DNA of 64,000 bases from positions 1,674,001 to 1,738,000 of the forward strand of contig CAWIKL010000001.1 in the NCBI GenBank assembly GCA_963836665.1, in the 5' to 3' direction. This document shows positions 27,423 through 35,347 of this stretch, in pieces. The stretch comes from JAICSD01 sp963836665. Its GTDB lineage: Bacteria > Acidobacteriota > Vicinamibacteria > Vicinamibacterales > 2-12-FULL-66-21. Numbering within the stretch: position 1 is the first letter of the stretch; each line of letters opens with the position of its first letter. The position numbers and the translations under genes are program-made. Below the pieces are notes generated by a model. That model was not told the DNA's origin and searched no databases. It worked only from the letters and a program-made list of their open reading frames with translations.

Positions 27423-28089
27423 GCCGCCCCCGCCGGCTGCGTTCACGCCGGCGGAGCGGCGCATCATCCACCGCAGCCGGACGCCGGCGGACGTGCAGCG
27501 GTTCCTCAACGCGATGCCGTACAACAGCGAGCCGGCGCCGGGGGGTGCGACGCTGCGCAGCTTCCGCGGCGTGGTGCGGCATCGCTGCGCGCACTGCCTC
27601 GAGGCGGCGCTGGCGGCGGCGGTCATCCTCGAACAACACGGCTATCCGCCACTGGTCCTGAGCTTCGAGTCGATCGACGAGCTCGATCACGTCATCTTCG
27701 TCTACCGCCGGCGTGGGCGCTGGGGATCGATCGCCCGCTCGCGCGATCCGGGCCTGCACGGGCGCAAAGCGGTGTTCGCGACGCCGCGCGCGCTGGCACT
27801 CAGCTACGTCGAACCATACGTCGACTTTTCGGGCCGCATCACCGGCTACACGGTCGTCGATCTGCGCGATCTCCTGCCGGACTACGACTGGCGGCTGTCA
27901 GAAAACAACGTCTGGAAAGCGGAGCGCGTGCTGCTCGACGCGCCGCACCGCGCGATCCGGTCGTCAGACGCGCGCATCGACGCGCTGCGCCGACGCTACG
28001 TCCGCTTCCGCACAGAACACGAGGATCGCAAGCCGCTTTACTATCGCGATCGCCCTCGCTGGACGCCGGTCCCGAAGGGACACTGGTAG
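27397..28089 (+). CDS. Conserved protein with a possible transglutaminase-like Cys-His core
   Basis: A 230-residue soluble protein. RHRCAHCLEAALAAAVILE followed by LDHVIFVYRR and a conserved ARSRDPGLHGRK segment resembles the Cys-His-Asp layout of transglutaminase-like folds; this is a guess from motif order, not a firm family match. It overlaps the SCO1-like gene by 26 bp, so the two are co-translated. There is no signal peptide. Function is unknown. Confidence 0.7.
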   Translation: MISARRFVEPPPPAAFTPAERRIIHRSRTPADVQRFLNAMPYNSEPAPGGATLRSFRGVVRHRCAHCLEAALAAAVILEQHGYPPLVLSFESIDELDHVIFVYRRRGRWGSIARSRDPGLHGRKAVFATPRALALSYVEPYVDFSGRITGYTVVDLRDLLPDYDWRLSENNVWKAERVLLDAPHRAIRSSDARIDALRRRYVRFRTEHEDRKPLYYRDRPRWTPVPKGHW

Positions 28090-28091
28090 AA

Positions 28092-28194
28092 ATCGGGTGA
28101 TCTGGGGATCCGGTGATCGGGTGATTTGGGCATGCCGCGCCTACCGGCGCCACTTGCACTAAGCAAGATCACCCGATCACCCGATCACCCGATC
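28092..28194. repeat. Octamer repeat hairpin (GATCGGGT / ATCACCCG)
   Basis: A left arm of GATCGGGT-like units (28111-28125) and a right arm of three exact GATCACCC units (28167-28190) are reverse complements over 14 of 15 positions, with a 42-nt loop. It sits between two convergent genes and could act as a two-way transcription stop. Confidence 0.7.
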
Positions 28195-28197
28195 GAA

Positions 28198-28500
28198 TCA
28201 GTCCAGATCAAAGTCCCGGGTCGGCTTGGTCACCGGTTCCTCGCGCGCCTGGCGGAGGGCTTCCTCGAAGCGCTTGGAGAGCGCGTCGTCCTTGTTCTTC
28301 TCGGCGGCGAAGGACTGCTGGAAGAGCGCCTCGCGGCGCGCGGCCTGCTCGGCGAGGATGCGCTGCGCGTCGTCGAGCTCAGGCCGGGGGCCGGACGGAG
28401 GTTCGCTGTGGCGGACTACCCTCTGCAGGTTCGCGTCGACAACGAGCGATGCGGAGCAACAGGGACAAGTCACTTCGAATTCCGATTTCAGCTTTGCCAC
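28198..28500 (-). CDS. Small zinc-ribbon-like protein, unknown function
   Basis: A 100-residue protein from GTG at 28500 (ribosome site GGAGG, spacing about 8). The first 25 residues hold a CPCC motif within a beta-hairpin-like segment (EFEVTCPCCSASLVVDANL). The rest is a charged, Glu/Arg-rich helix. Only one Cys pair is visible, so metal binding would need a dimer. The lipoprotein gene ends 1 bp upstream, so the two form an operon. I do not recognise the function. Confidence 0.75.
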   Translation of the reverse strand: MAKLKSEFEVTCPCCSASLVVDANLQRVVRHSEPPSGPRPELDDAQRILAEQAARREALFQQSFAAEKNKDDALSKRFEEALRQAREEPVTKPTRDFDLD

Positions 28501-28501
28501 G

Positions 28502-28897
28502 TTACTTTCCTCCGATCTGTTCGGTGAGCGGCGGGCCGCTCTTCTCGTCCCAGTCGAGCGCGACCGGTTGTCCGGATGCGTCAGTGGCACGCACCTCGAC
28601 GCGGACGACCTTCTCCCGCGCGGTGTTGAACCGTTGCCCGAAGCCGGTCACGAACTCGTCGAGCGGGGCCTCGAGCCGCCCGCCCGGCGCGATCCGCGGC
28701 GCGACGCCCTTGTAGTACGCGTTCACGGTCACCGACACGTCACGCCACTCGATCTTCGTCTGGTTCTCGACGACCAGCCAGGTGCCGTTGAGGCGTATCG
28801 CCGGTGTCTCCTCATGCCCGCATCCGACAAGCATCGCAAGCACCGTCAGCACCGCGAGTCCCCTCAGCACCTTCAGCACTCGTGGCACCCTTCGCAC
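28502..28897 (-). CDS. Small lipoprotein, unknown function
   Basis: A 131-residue lipoprotein with lipobox LVGC near residue 26, followed by a beta-rich domain (WLVVENQTKIEWRDVSVTVN) reminiscent of FxLYD-type folds. The start is uncertain: the DNA around the ATG at 28897 and the first about 20 codons is part of a GGTGC-type tandem repeat continuing from the intergenic region. It is followed 1 bp later by the zinc-ribbon-like gene. Confidence 0.75.
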   Translation of the reverse strand: MRRVPRVLKVLRGLAVLTVLAMLVGCGHEETPAIRLNGTWLVVENQTKIEWRDVSVTVNAYYKGVAPRIAPGGRLEAPLDEFVTGFGQRFNTAREKVVRVEVRATDASGQPVALDWDEKSGPPLTEQIGGK

Positions 28898-28945
28898 CGT
28901 GGCACCTCTAGCACCTTTGGGACCCTTAGCACCTTTGGCACCCCG
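28838..28945. repeat. GGTGC-type degenerate tandem repeat running into a coding sequence
   Basis: Imperfect 8-10 bp units such as AGCACCTTTGG and GGCACC fill the gap between two divergent genes. They continue into the first 20 codons of the minus-strand lipoprotein, where they supply the Val/Leu residues of its signal peptide. Confidence 0.65.
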
Positions 28946-28947
28946 GT

Positions 28948-28953
28948 TATGAT
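28948..28953 (+). promoter_or_regulatory. -10 box TATGAT, leaderless arrangement
   Basis: TATGAT ends exactly 6 nt before the ATG at 28960. No Shine-Dalgarno is present. Confidence 0.5.
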
Positions 28954-28959
28954 AGTCCC

Positions 28960-30624
28960 ATGACGCTCGTGCTGGCGGCGGTGGCGGCGGTCCATCTTGC
29001 CGCCGCCCAGTCGAGGCCCGCGGCGCCGACGCCGCAGGCTCCCTCCGTCGCCACGGCGCGCATCAGTGGAGCGGTGAAAAACGCCGGCGATGACGCGCCG
29101 CTGGCACGCGCGCGGGTGGTGGCGGTGTCGCCCGGTCTCTCCGAGCCGCGCGTCACGCTCACGGGCGCTGACGGTCGATACACGATCCCGGATCTTCCTG
29201 CCGGCGCCTATACCATCACCGCGACGCGAACCGGCTTCGCCCCCTACAGCTACGGCCAGGGACGCACCGTCACCGGTACGCCGGTGTCGGTCACGGCCGG
29301 CCAACAGCTCACCGGCATTGATCTGCCGCTCGTCGCCGGCGGCGTGATCGCTGGACGCATCCTCGACGAGGACGGCGCGCCGTTTGCCGGGGCGACCGTC
29401 GATGCGCTGGTCAACCGAACCCAGGGCGGCAACGAGGCGCTGTTCTCGATCGCCACCGTGCAGACCGACGATCGGGGGGAGTTCCGGCTCTACGGGCTGG
29501 CGCCGGGTGCCTACTACGTCAGTGCCGCCGATCCCGCGTTTGCCAGTATCAGCACGCCGAAAGGAGTGCAACACTATTCGCCGACCTACTACCCGGGCAC
29601 CGCGCAGGCCGACCAGGCACGCCCGGTCACGGTCGGCGCCGGCGAACCGCCCCGCGTCGAGTTCAGACTGCATCTGGTCGCGCCGGCCCGTGTCGCCGGA
29701 CATCTCGTGCCCTATGACGCGCAGCCGCTGCTCAGCGGTGCGATCATCCTGACGGCGCTCGAAGGCCAAGGCGTGCCGATGGTCCCGCTCGAGAACCCCG
29801 AGCTGTACCCAGACGGCCGGTTCGTGTTCAACGGCGTGGCGCCGGGCCGATACCTGATCCGGGCGCGCGGGCAAACCGATGCGCAGGCGACATCGCTCTT
29901 TGCCGTTTACTCGGTCGAAGTGTTCGGCGAAGACGTGGACGGGATCCAGATGACGCTGCGCCCTGGGGCGACGCTCGACGGGCTGGTGCTGATCGAGCCG
30001 GCGCAGGGGACAAAACCACCAAAGCTGACGTCACTGCGCGTCCGGGCGCCGCTCGTGGACGGCAACGGCTTCGGCGATTCGTTGAGCGGTACCGTGCAGT
30101 CCAATGGCGGTTACACGCTGCGCGGCGTCATCAAGGGTGACCACCAGCTCGTCGTCGACGGCCTCGAGGCGCCGTGGATTGTGAAGAGCGTGCGCTATCG
30201 CGGCAGCGACATCACCGATCTGCAGTTGACGGTCGACGAGCGCGAGCAGCTGCGCGACGTGCGCATCGTGATCACGGATCGCTCGGCAGAAGTCAGCGGG
30301 GTGGTGCAAGATCCACGCAAGCTGCCCGTCGCCAACACCGGCGTGCTGGTCTGTTCGGAGGTACCGGTGTTCTGGATGCGGACGAGCCGGCGCCTCCGTG
30401 TCACCTTTACCGATCAGAACGGCCGCTGGCGCATCTCGGGCCTGCCGCCAGGCGAGTATTTTGCAGTGGCGTCACCGATGATCGACGAAAGCGATCTCGG
30501 CCGTCCCGAGCTGCTCGAGGCGCTACACACGATCGGCACGCCGTTCCGCGTCGACTCCGACACGGCTCGACCGACGCTGACGCTGCAGCTCGTGCCGATG
30601 GTGCCCACGGCCGCCATCCGCTGA
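28960..30624 (+). CDS. Secreted protein with carboxypeptidase-regulatory-like domains
   Basis: A 554-residue exported protein (signal peptide to about AAAQS) built of repeated beta-sandwich modules. Each has the CarboxypepD-type ending (GRYTIPDLPAGAYTITATRTGF, GEFRLYGLAPGAYYVSAADP, GRFVFNGVAPGRYLIRARG, GRWRISGLPPGEYFAVASP shown here as landmarks). At least four modules are visible. Such proteins are abundant in acidobacteria; they are non-enzymatic and probably bind or scaffold at the surface. The stop overlaps the start of the phospholipase-D-like gene by one base (TGATG). Confidence 0.88.
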   Translation: MTLVLAAVAAVHLAAAQSRPAAPTPQAPSVATARISGAVKNAGDDAPLARARVVAVSPGLSEPRVTLTGADGRYTIPDLPAGAYTITATRTGFAPYSYGQGRTVTGTPVSVTAGQQLTGIDLPLVAGGVIAGRILDEDGAPFAGATVDALVNRTQGGNEALFSIATVQTDDRGEFRLYGLAPGAYYVSAADPAFASISTPKGVQHYSPTYYPGTAQADQARPVTVGAGEPPRVEFRLHLVAPARVAGHLVPYDAQPLLSGAIILTALEGQGVPMVPLENPELYPDGRFVFNGVAPGRYLIRARGQTDAQATSLFAVYSVEVFGEDVDGIQMTLRPGATLDGLVLIEPAQGTKPPKLTSLRVRAPLVDGNGFGDSLSGTVQSNGGYTLRGVIKGDHQLVVDGLEAPWIVKSVRYRGSDITDLQLTVDEREQLRDVRIVITDRSAEVSGVVQDPRKLPVANTGVLVCSEVPVFWMRTSRRLRVTFTDQNGRWRISGLPPGEYFAVASPMIDESDLGRPELLEALHTIGTPFRVDSDTARPTLTLQLVPMVPTAAIR

Positions 30625-31880
30625 TGGCCTGGCTCGCGTGGACTGGCGGGGTCTTCCTCGTCTGGCTGGCGCTGGTCTTCCTGTTCACGCCCGGCATCAA
30701 CTATCACCTGTCGCAGCGCACCTCGGTCCATCACAAGGATTTTCTCTACACGATCCAGTCGACCTGCCAGGCGGCGTTGCACCACGGCAATCGGATTACC
30801 ATCTTCAGCGACGGGCCGGCATTCTACCCGGCGATGCTCGAGGCGATCCGCGGCGCGTCACGCTCCATCAACATGGAGTGCTACATCTTCCAGCACGGCC
30901 GCGTCGCCGATCAGTTCATCGACGCGCTGAGCGAGCGCGCCCGCAACGGCGTCAACGTCACCATCGTCGTCGACGCCATCGGCAGCTTCTCTCTGTGGGG
31001 CCGCCCGGTGGCGCGGCTGCGCGCGGCCGGGTGCCGGATCATGTCGTACCAGGCGGTGCGCTGGTACTCGATGCACCGCATCAACAACCGGACCCACCGC
31101 GAGCTGCTGGTCGTCGACGGCATGACGGCGTTCGTCGGCGGCGCCGGCATCGCCGACTGGTGGATGTATCCGCAGGGACGACGGCCGCGGCCGTGGCGCG
31201 ACACGATGGCGCGGGTCGAGGGGCCGGTCGTCGCCGCGGTGCAGGGGGTCACCGCGGAGAACTGGCTGGAGTGCTGCGGCGAGATCCTGACCGGGCCAGA
31301 CTACTTCCCCGATCTCAAGCCGTGTGGCGACACGACCGCGTTCGTGATCAAGAGCTCGCCGTCCGATCGCGCTACCGCGTCACGGGTCACGTTCCAACTG
31401 CTGCTGGAAGGGGCCGACCACACCGCGCGCATCAGCACGCCCTATTTCCTGCCGGACCGCGCGCTGCGCAAGGCGATCGTGCAGATGGCGCAGCGCGGCG
31501 TGGCCGTTAGCGTAATCGTGCCCGGCACCAGGACCGACCAGCAATGGGTGCGGCTGGCGAGCCGGCGGATGTGGGGAGAGCTGCTGGCGGCGGGCGTGCG
31601 CATCTTCGAGTTCAAGGCGGCGATGATGCATGCCAAAATCCTCGTCGTCGACGACCTGTGGTCGGTGCTCGGCACCACCAACATCGACAACCGTTCCTTC
31701 GAACACAATGATGAGGACAGCCTGGCGATGCGCGACGCAGGAGTGGCGGCGCGGCTGCTTTCCGACTACGAACGCGACCTCACCGCCAGCAGCGAGATCA
31801 CGCTCGCAGCCTGGCAGCGGCGGCCGCTCTGGGAAAAGATCGCCGGGCGGTTCGTGTGGATCCTGGAGCGGCAGCAGTGA
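30624..31880 (+). CDS. Cardiolipin-synthase-like phospholipase D family protein
   Basis: A 418-residue protein with one N-terminal membrane helix (residues 3-22) and two PLD domains. The second catalytic motif is canonical (His336-x-Lys338, HAKILVVD with GTTNIDNRS after it). The first is His158-Arg-Glu160 (HRELLVVD), with Glu replacing Lys. Both histidines are present, so activity is possible. The expected reaction is joining of phosphatidylglycerol or a related phospholipid donor to form cardiolipin. It is translationally coupled to the gene before it and followed by a repeat hairpin. Confidence 0.88.
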   Translation: MAWLAWTGGVFLVWLALVFLFTPGINYHLSQRTSVHHKDFLYTIQSTCQAALHHGNRITIFSDGPAFYPAMLEAIRGASRSINMECYIFQHGRVADQFIDALSERARNGVNVTIVVDAIGSFSLWGRPVARLRAAGCRIMSYQAVRWYSMHRINNRTHRELLVVDGMTAFVGGAGIADWWMYPQGRRPRPWRDTMARVEGPVVAAVQGVTAENWLECCGEILTGPDYFPDLKPCGDTTAFVIKSSPSDRATASRVTFQLLLEGADHTARISTPYFLPDRALRKAIVQMAQRGVAVSVIVPGTRTDQQWVRLASRRMWGELLAAGVRIFEFKAAMMHAKILVVDDLWSVLGTTNIDNRSFEHNDEDSLAMRDAGVAARLLSDYERDLTASSEITLAAWQRRPLWEKIAGRFVWILERQQ

Positions 31881-31892
31881 AGATCGCCGAGT

Positions 31893-32103
31893 GCAGATTG
31901 AAGATTGGGGGACTGGTGATTGGCAATTGGCGGTTGGATTGGCGATTGGCGATTGAATTAGCGATTGACGATCGGATGCCGAGCGAGCCTTGCCCAATCC
32001 TGATTGCCATCGCCAATCGCCAATCGGCAGTCCCATCGACAATCCAATCGGCACTCTTCAATCGCCAATCCCCCAATCATCAATCTGCAGTCGCCAATCG
32101 CCA
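31893..32103. repeat. Heptamer repeat block GATTGGC / GCCAATC forming a long hairpin
   Basis: The first half has GATTGGC-type units, the second half their complement GCCAATC. A perfect 16-bp pair (31938-31953 with 32009-32024) brackets a 55-nt loop. Copies continue up to the ATG at 32104, leaving no room for a ribosome site. Confidence 0.85.
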
Positions 32104-32814
32104 ATGACAGAGCTCAGGATCGCCACCTACAACGTGCACCGCTGCCGCGGCATGGACCGGCGCGTGGCGCCGGCGCGCATTGTCGAGGTCCTGCGCGACA
32201 TCGACGCCGACGTCATCGCGCTGCAGGAAGTGATTGGCGCGGGACCGGCAGGGGCGGGACAGGCGGAGGAAATCGGCGCCGGGCTCGGCATGGGCTGGGT
32301 GATGAACTGCGTGCGCACGCTGCGGCAGCACCAGTACGGAAACGTCGTGCTCAGCCGCCATCCGATCGTCCACCACAGCCAATATGATCTATCGTGGCGC
32401 ACGTGCGAGCCGCGTCACTGCCAGCGTGCCGATCTCGACATCGACGGCCGCGTGCTGCACGTCTACAACGTGCATCTCGGCACGGCGGTGCTCGAGCGTC
32501 GCTATCAGGCCAAGCGCCTGGCGTCGTTCGTGCACGATCGGCGAGTCACCGGGCCGAAAGTGCTGCTCGGCGACTTCAACGAGTGGATGAAAGGGCTGGC
32601 GACCAAGACGCTGTCGTCGTTGTTCGAGAGCGTGGACATCTCGCAGTACCTGAAGCGCCGGCGCACCTATCCCGGGATTTTTCCCGTCGTCCATCTCGAT
32701 CACATTTATTACGAGGGAATCGTCGAGGTCACCGGCGTCGAGATGCCGCGGACGCGCAAGGCGCTGATGGCATCGGATCATCTGCCGCTGGTCGCGAGCC
32801 TTCGGGTCGGGTGA
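32104..32814 (+). CDS. Endonuclease/exonuclease/phosphatase (EEP) family hydrolase
   Basis: A 236-residue metal-dependent phosphoesterase. Family motifs are in order: RIATYNVHRC, VIALQEV (metal-binding Glu), VYNVHLG, LLGDFNEW (Asp and Asn) and SDHLPLVASL (catalytic Asp-His). It probably cleaves a phosphodiester or sphingolipid/phosphoinositide-like substrate; the exact one cannot be read. It follows the PLD gene across a repeat hairpin on the same strand, an arrangement also seen in lipid-metabolism gene pairs of other bacteria. The ATG lies inside the repeat. Confidence 0.88.
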   Translation: MTELRIATYNVHRCRGMDRRVAPARIVEVLRDIDADVIALQEVIGAGPAGAGQAEEIGAGLGMGWVMNCVRTLRQHQYGNVVLSRHPIVHHSQYDLSWRTCEPRHCQRADLDIDGRVLHVYNVHLGTAVLERRYQAKRLASFVHDRRVTGPKVLLGDFNEWMKGLATKTLSSLFESVDISQYLKRRRTYPGIFPVVHLDHIYYEGIVEVTGVEMPRTRKALMASDHLPLVASLRVG

Positions 32815-32863
32815 CGCCGGGCCAGGTCCCGATCAGCGCGCGTTTGACGCCGACGGCCTGTAG

Positions 32864-32869
32864 TACAAT
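32864..32869 (+). promoter_or_regulatory. -10 box TACAAT with 8-nt leader
   Basis: TACAAT lies 8 nt before the ATG at 32878. TTGACG at 32844 is the best -35 candidate but the spacer is only 14 nt. Confidence 0.4.
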
Positions 32870-32877
32870 CGCCTCAG

Positions 32878-33102
32878 ATGTTGAAGGGATTCACGCACGC
32901 GCGTCTTGCCTGCGGCTGCCGGCTGTCGTTCCGCGACGGCGTGGAAGGCAGCCCGGTGACCGTCGTCCTCGATCAGAAATCGCCGGCATGTCCGCTGACT
33001 ATTCACGTCGCCGGCGCGCCGCTCTTCGATTACCGTGAAGCACTGCGCCCGCCGACGCGCGCGCTGCCGCCGCTCGAAGAAGAATTCGAAGAAGAGAGTT
33101 AG
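32878..33102 (+). CDS. Small protein of unknown function
   Basis: A 74-residue soluble protein with two to three cysteines (ACGCRLSF, SPACPLTI) in a short beta-like region and an acidic C-terminal tail (LEEEFEEES). It is supported by its own -10 box and codon use typical of the window. No family was recognised. Confidence 0.6.
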   Translation: MLKGFTHARLACGCRLSFRDGVEGSPVTVVLDQKSPACPLTIHVAGAPLFDYREALRPPTRALPPLEEEFEEES

Positions 33103-33156
33103 AACTTCGCGGTCAGCTCCGGGACCCACCTGACCGTCAACGCCCCAGGTCCACGC

Positions 33157-33711
33157 TCACAACAGCGCCTTGATCTCCGCCTCGAACTGGTCGTGTGTCG
33201 CCGGGCCGATGTGCTTGGTGCAGATGGAGCCATCGCGCGCGACGATGAACGACGTCGGGTAGCCGTAGAACGGACCCCACGCATCCTCGACCTCCTGGCG
33301 CATCTGCACCACCGGGTAGTTCATGTGGAACTCGCGCGTGAACGCCTGCAGCTGCTCGGGACTGTCGTCGATCGAGATGCCGACGATGACCAACCCCTTG
33401 TCCTTGTACTGCGAGTAGAGCTTCACCATGTCGGGAATCTCCATCTTGCAGGGACCGCACCAGGTCGCCCAGAAATTCACCAGCACGACCTTGCCCTTGT
33501 AGTCGGCGAGCTTGACCGGCAGGTTGTTCTGATCCTTCAGGACAAAATCGAACGTCGCCCGTCCGGTCGCGTCGCAGGAGGCGCCGGCCTTCCCGGGCGC
33601 GGCGGCGCCGGTCTTGAGCGTCTCGCCGACAGGCCCGGTGCGAAGCATCGGCAGTGTGAGCAGGGCGAGAGCGAGCGCCGCGGCTCCCGCGACAATCCAG
33701 CGTGGCTTCAT
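33157..33711 (-). CDS. TlpA/ResA-like thiol-disulfide oxidoreductase
   Basis: A 184-residue periplasmic thioredoxin-fold protein. The N-terminal signal anchor is at residues 5-22 and the active site WCGPC at Cys85/Cys88, with the family contexts VVLVNFWATWC before it and YGYPTSFIVARDG (cis-Pro) after it. ResA/TlpA proteins reduce cytochrome c or CuA cysteines in the periplasm. The start overlaps the anti-sigma gene (ATGA), placing it in the ECF sigma operon as a likely effector or redox partner. Confidence 0.9.
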   Translation of the reverse strand: MKPRWIVAGAAALALALLTLPMLRTGPVGETLKTGAAAPGKAGASCDATGRATFDFVLKDQNNLPVKLADYKGKVVLVNFWATWCGPCKMEIPDMVKLYSQYKDKGLVIVGISIDDSPEQLQAFTREFHMNYPVVQMRQEVEDAWGPFYGYPTSFIVARDGSICTKHIGPATHDQFEAEIKALL

Positions 33712-34505
33712 TGCACGTGAACCTTGATGTAGTCGAGGATCGGAGTGAGATCGCGTGACGCGTCGCTCGACACAACAGCGTAGGTGCGGTGGTTGGCGCG
33801 CCAGATGACTTCCTGCGCGCCCATCGTGTGCGACGCGGCGTCATGGCCGGCTTCGGCCTGCAGCACGTAAACCGAGAGTGGTTCGCCGCGCCAGGTGTAC
33901 ATCATGTGCGCGACGCGGCCGTCGCTCGAAATGCAGCGCCGCACCCCGACGAGCTTCAGCTGCCGCGACGCCTCGGTCTGCGGGACGACGATCGGCCAGC
34001 CCTGGTCCGCTTCCCACGCCCGTTCCGAGGCCTGTGCGTCGGCTTCGGTCGCGCTGCCGTTCACCTTGAAGCACTTGACGTGGTCGATCGCCAGGCTCGC
34101 GGCGAGCGCCTCGACGCGATCATTGAGGCCGAAGAGGAAGACGCCCGCGACGGCGATGACCAGCGTCGCGGCAAGCGACAGCGGCGCCCAGCGCCGCAGA
34201 AAGGTGGACACCGGCGGCGAGAGAGCAAAGGGCGCAGGCTGCGAGCGCGGGGCCGGCTGTGAGACGCTGGCGGCGGACTGCTGACAGCGCGCCTTTAGCG
34301 CGTCGGGGGCGCGGGCGCAGAGTGCGTCGCGGTGCTCGTGCACCATCGTCCGCGCGAGACGCTCCTCGCGGGCGGCCCGCTCGCACGGCGGACAGCCGCG
34401 CAGGTGCTGCTCGATGGCGCCGCGCGCGGCGAGCGCATCCTCTCCGTCCACGTAGGGCGCGAGCCGTTCGTCGAGGTCGTCGCAGTTCCGGATGTCGTCA
34501 GCCAT
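33708..34505 (-). CDS. Anti-sigma factor with zinc-finger domain (ZAS)
   Basis: A 265-residue membrane protein. The N-terminal zf-HC2 has His-x3-Cys-x2-Cys (HLRGCPPC). Then comes a Pro-rich spacer, a single membrane helix near 117-135 (LAATLVIAVAGVFLFGL) and a periplasmic domain of about 130 residues. It should hold the ECF sigma factor, encoded 8 bp overlapping upstream, at the membrane. The periplasmic domain has conserved Cys and His residues (CFKV, RRCISS) that could sense a redox signal, fitting the TlpA neighbour; that is inferred. Confidence 0.88.
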   Translation of the reverse strand: MADDIRNCDDLDERLAPYVDGEDALAARGAIEQHLRGCPPCERAAREERLARTMVHEHRDALCARAPDALKARCQQSAASVSQPAPRSQPAPFALSPPVSTFLRRWAPLSLAATLVIAVAGVFLFGLNDRVEALAASLAIDHVKCFKVNGSATEADAQASERAWEADQGWPIVVPQTEASRQLKLVGVRRCISSDGRVAHMMYTWRGEPLSVYVLQAEAGHDAASHTMGAQEVIWRANHRTYAVVSSDASRDLTPILDYIKVHVQ

Positions 34506-35112
34506 GTTTCCTAGCCATCTCGAGCTCGCGCGTCCGATCGCGCCGTGCCTGGACCGCGGCGAGGAGCGCCCGCCGCCCGCGCGAGATCCGCGACATCACC
34601 GTTCCGATCGGCACGTCGAGCACTTTGGCCATCTCGGCGTAGGTCAGTTCCTCGACATCGCGCAACCAGACCGCCTGGCGAAACGCCTCGGGCAGCGCGT
34701 CGAGCGCCGCCTGCAGGTCCGCGTCGAGCGTCGCGCGGGTCAGGATCTGCTCCGGCGAGTGATCGCCGGGGCCGTCGCCGACCGCCCGTTCGACCGCCTC
34801 GCTGTCTACATCCACGGGATTACGCCCGTCGTGGCGACGCGAATTACGAAACGTGTTGTGGAGGATCGTGAACAGCCACGCCTTGAGGTTCGTGCCCGGC
34901 TGGAACTGGTGCGCCGAGCGGAATGCCTTTAGATATGTATCCTGCACCAGATCTTCCGCGTCGGCGGCCCGGCGCGTCAACCGCAGGGCCGTCCCATAAA
35001 GACTATCGATATGTGACAGTGCCGCCTGGGCGAACGCCTCGCGTTCGGCCTCGGACCCGGGGGCGCGGGGCGGGCGGCGGAATGCCATGCAAGAGGCCGC
35101 ATCTCGCCCCAT
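34498..35112 (-). CDS. ECF-family RNA polymerase sigma factor
   Basis: A 204-residue sigma factor. Region 2 (ALSHIDSLYGTALRLTRRAADAEDLVQDTYLKAF, followed by NLKAWLFTILHNTFRN) and region 4 (ALDALPEAFRQAVWLRDVEELTYAEMAKVLDVPIGTVMSRISRGRRAL) are complete. Only short pieces of each are quoted as landmarks. ATG at 35112 was chosen for its AGGA site (spacing 4-5). Earlier in-frame codons give an unlikely proline-rich tail. TATACAAT about 35 nt upstream looks like a housekeeping -10 box. It forms an operon with its anti-sigma and TlpA. Confidence 0.92.
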   Translation of the reverse strand: MGRDAASCMAFRRPPRAPGSEAEREAFAQAALSHIDSLYGTALRLTRRAADAEDLVQDTYLKAFRSAHQFQPGTNLKAWLFTILHNTFRNSRRHDGRNPVDVDSEAVERAVGDGPGDHSPEQILTRATLDADLQAALDALPEAFRQAVWLRDVEELTYAEMAKVLDVPIGTVMSRISRGRRALLAAVQARRDRTRELEMARKHG

Positions 35113-35347
35113 TGGTCCTAACACCGGGGGGAGGCGGGTTATTCCTGCATTGTATAGCGTGGAGGACACCTGGCGTTGCCCTGCGGGGACATGCGCAGGG
35201 CCGGAATGAAGGCGATGGGCCGGGGATCCCGGCTCTGGCGCAGGTACATGGCTTGCTGCGGGCACGTCTGGCCCATTCAGCCGGGGACCGGCACATTGCG
35301 GCAAACGTCTTAGTCACAGTAACATCGGCACTATCGAGGTGGAATCT

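Noticed and set aside
30174..30623. N-terminal extension of the phospholipase-D-like protein
   Set aside because: It overlaps the CarboxypepD-type gene in another frame and encodes low-complexity Arg-rich sequence; ATG 30624 begins the membrane helix.
35178..35201. GCCCTGCG/CGCAGGGC stem between sigma factor and fusion gene as terminator
   Set aside because: No T-run on either side and it lies in a divergent promoter region.
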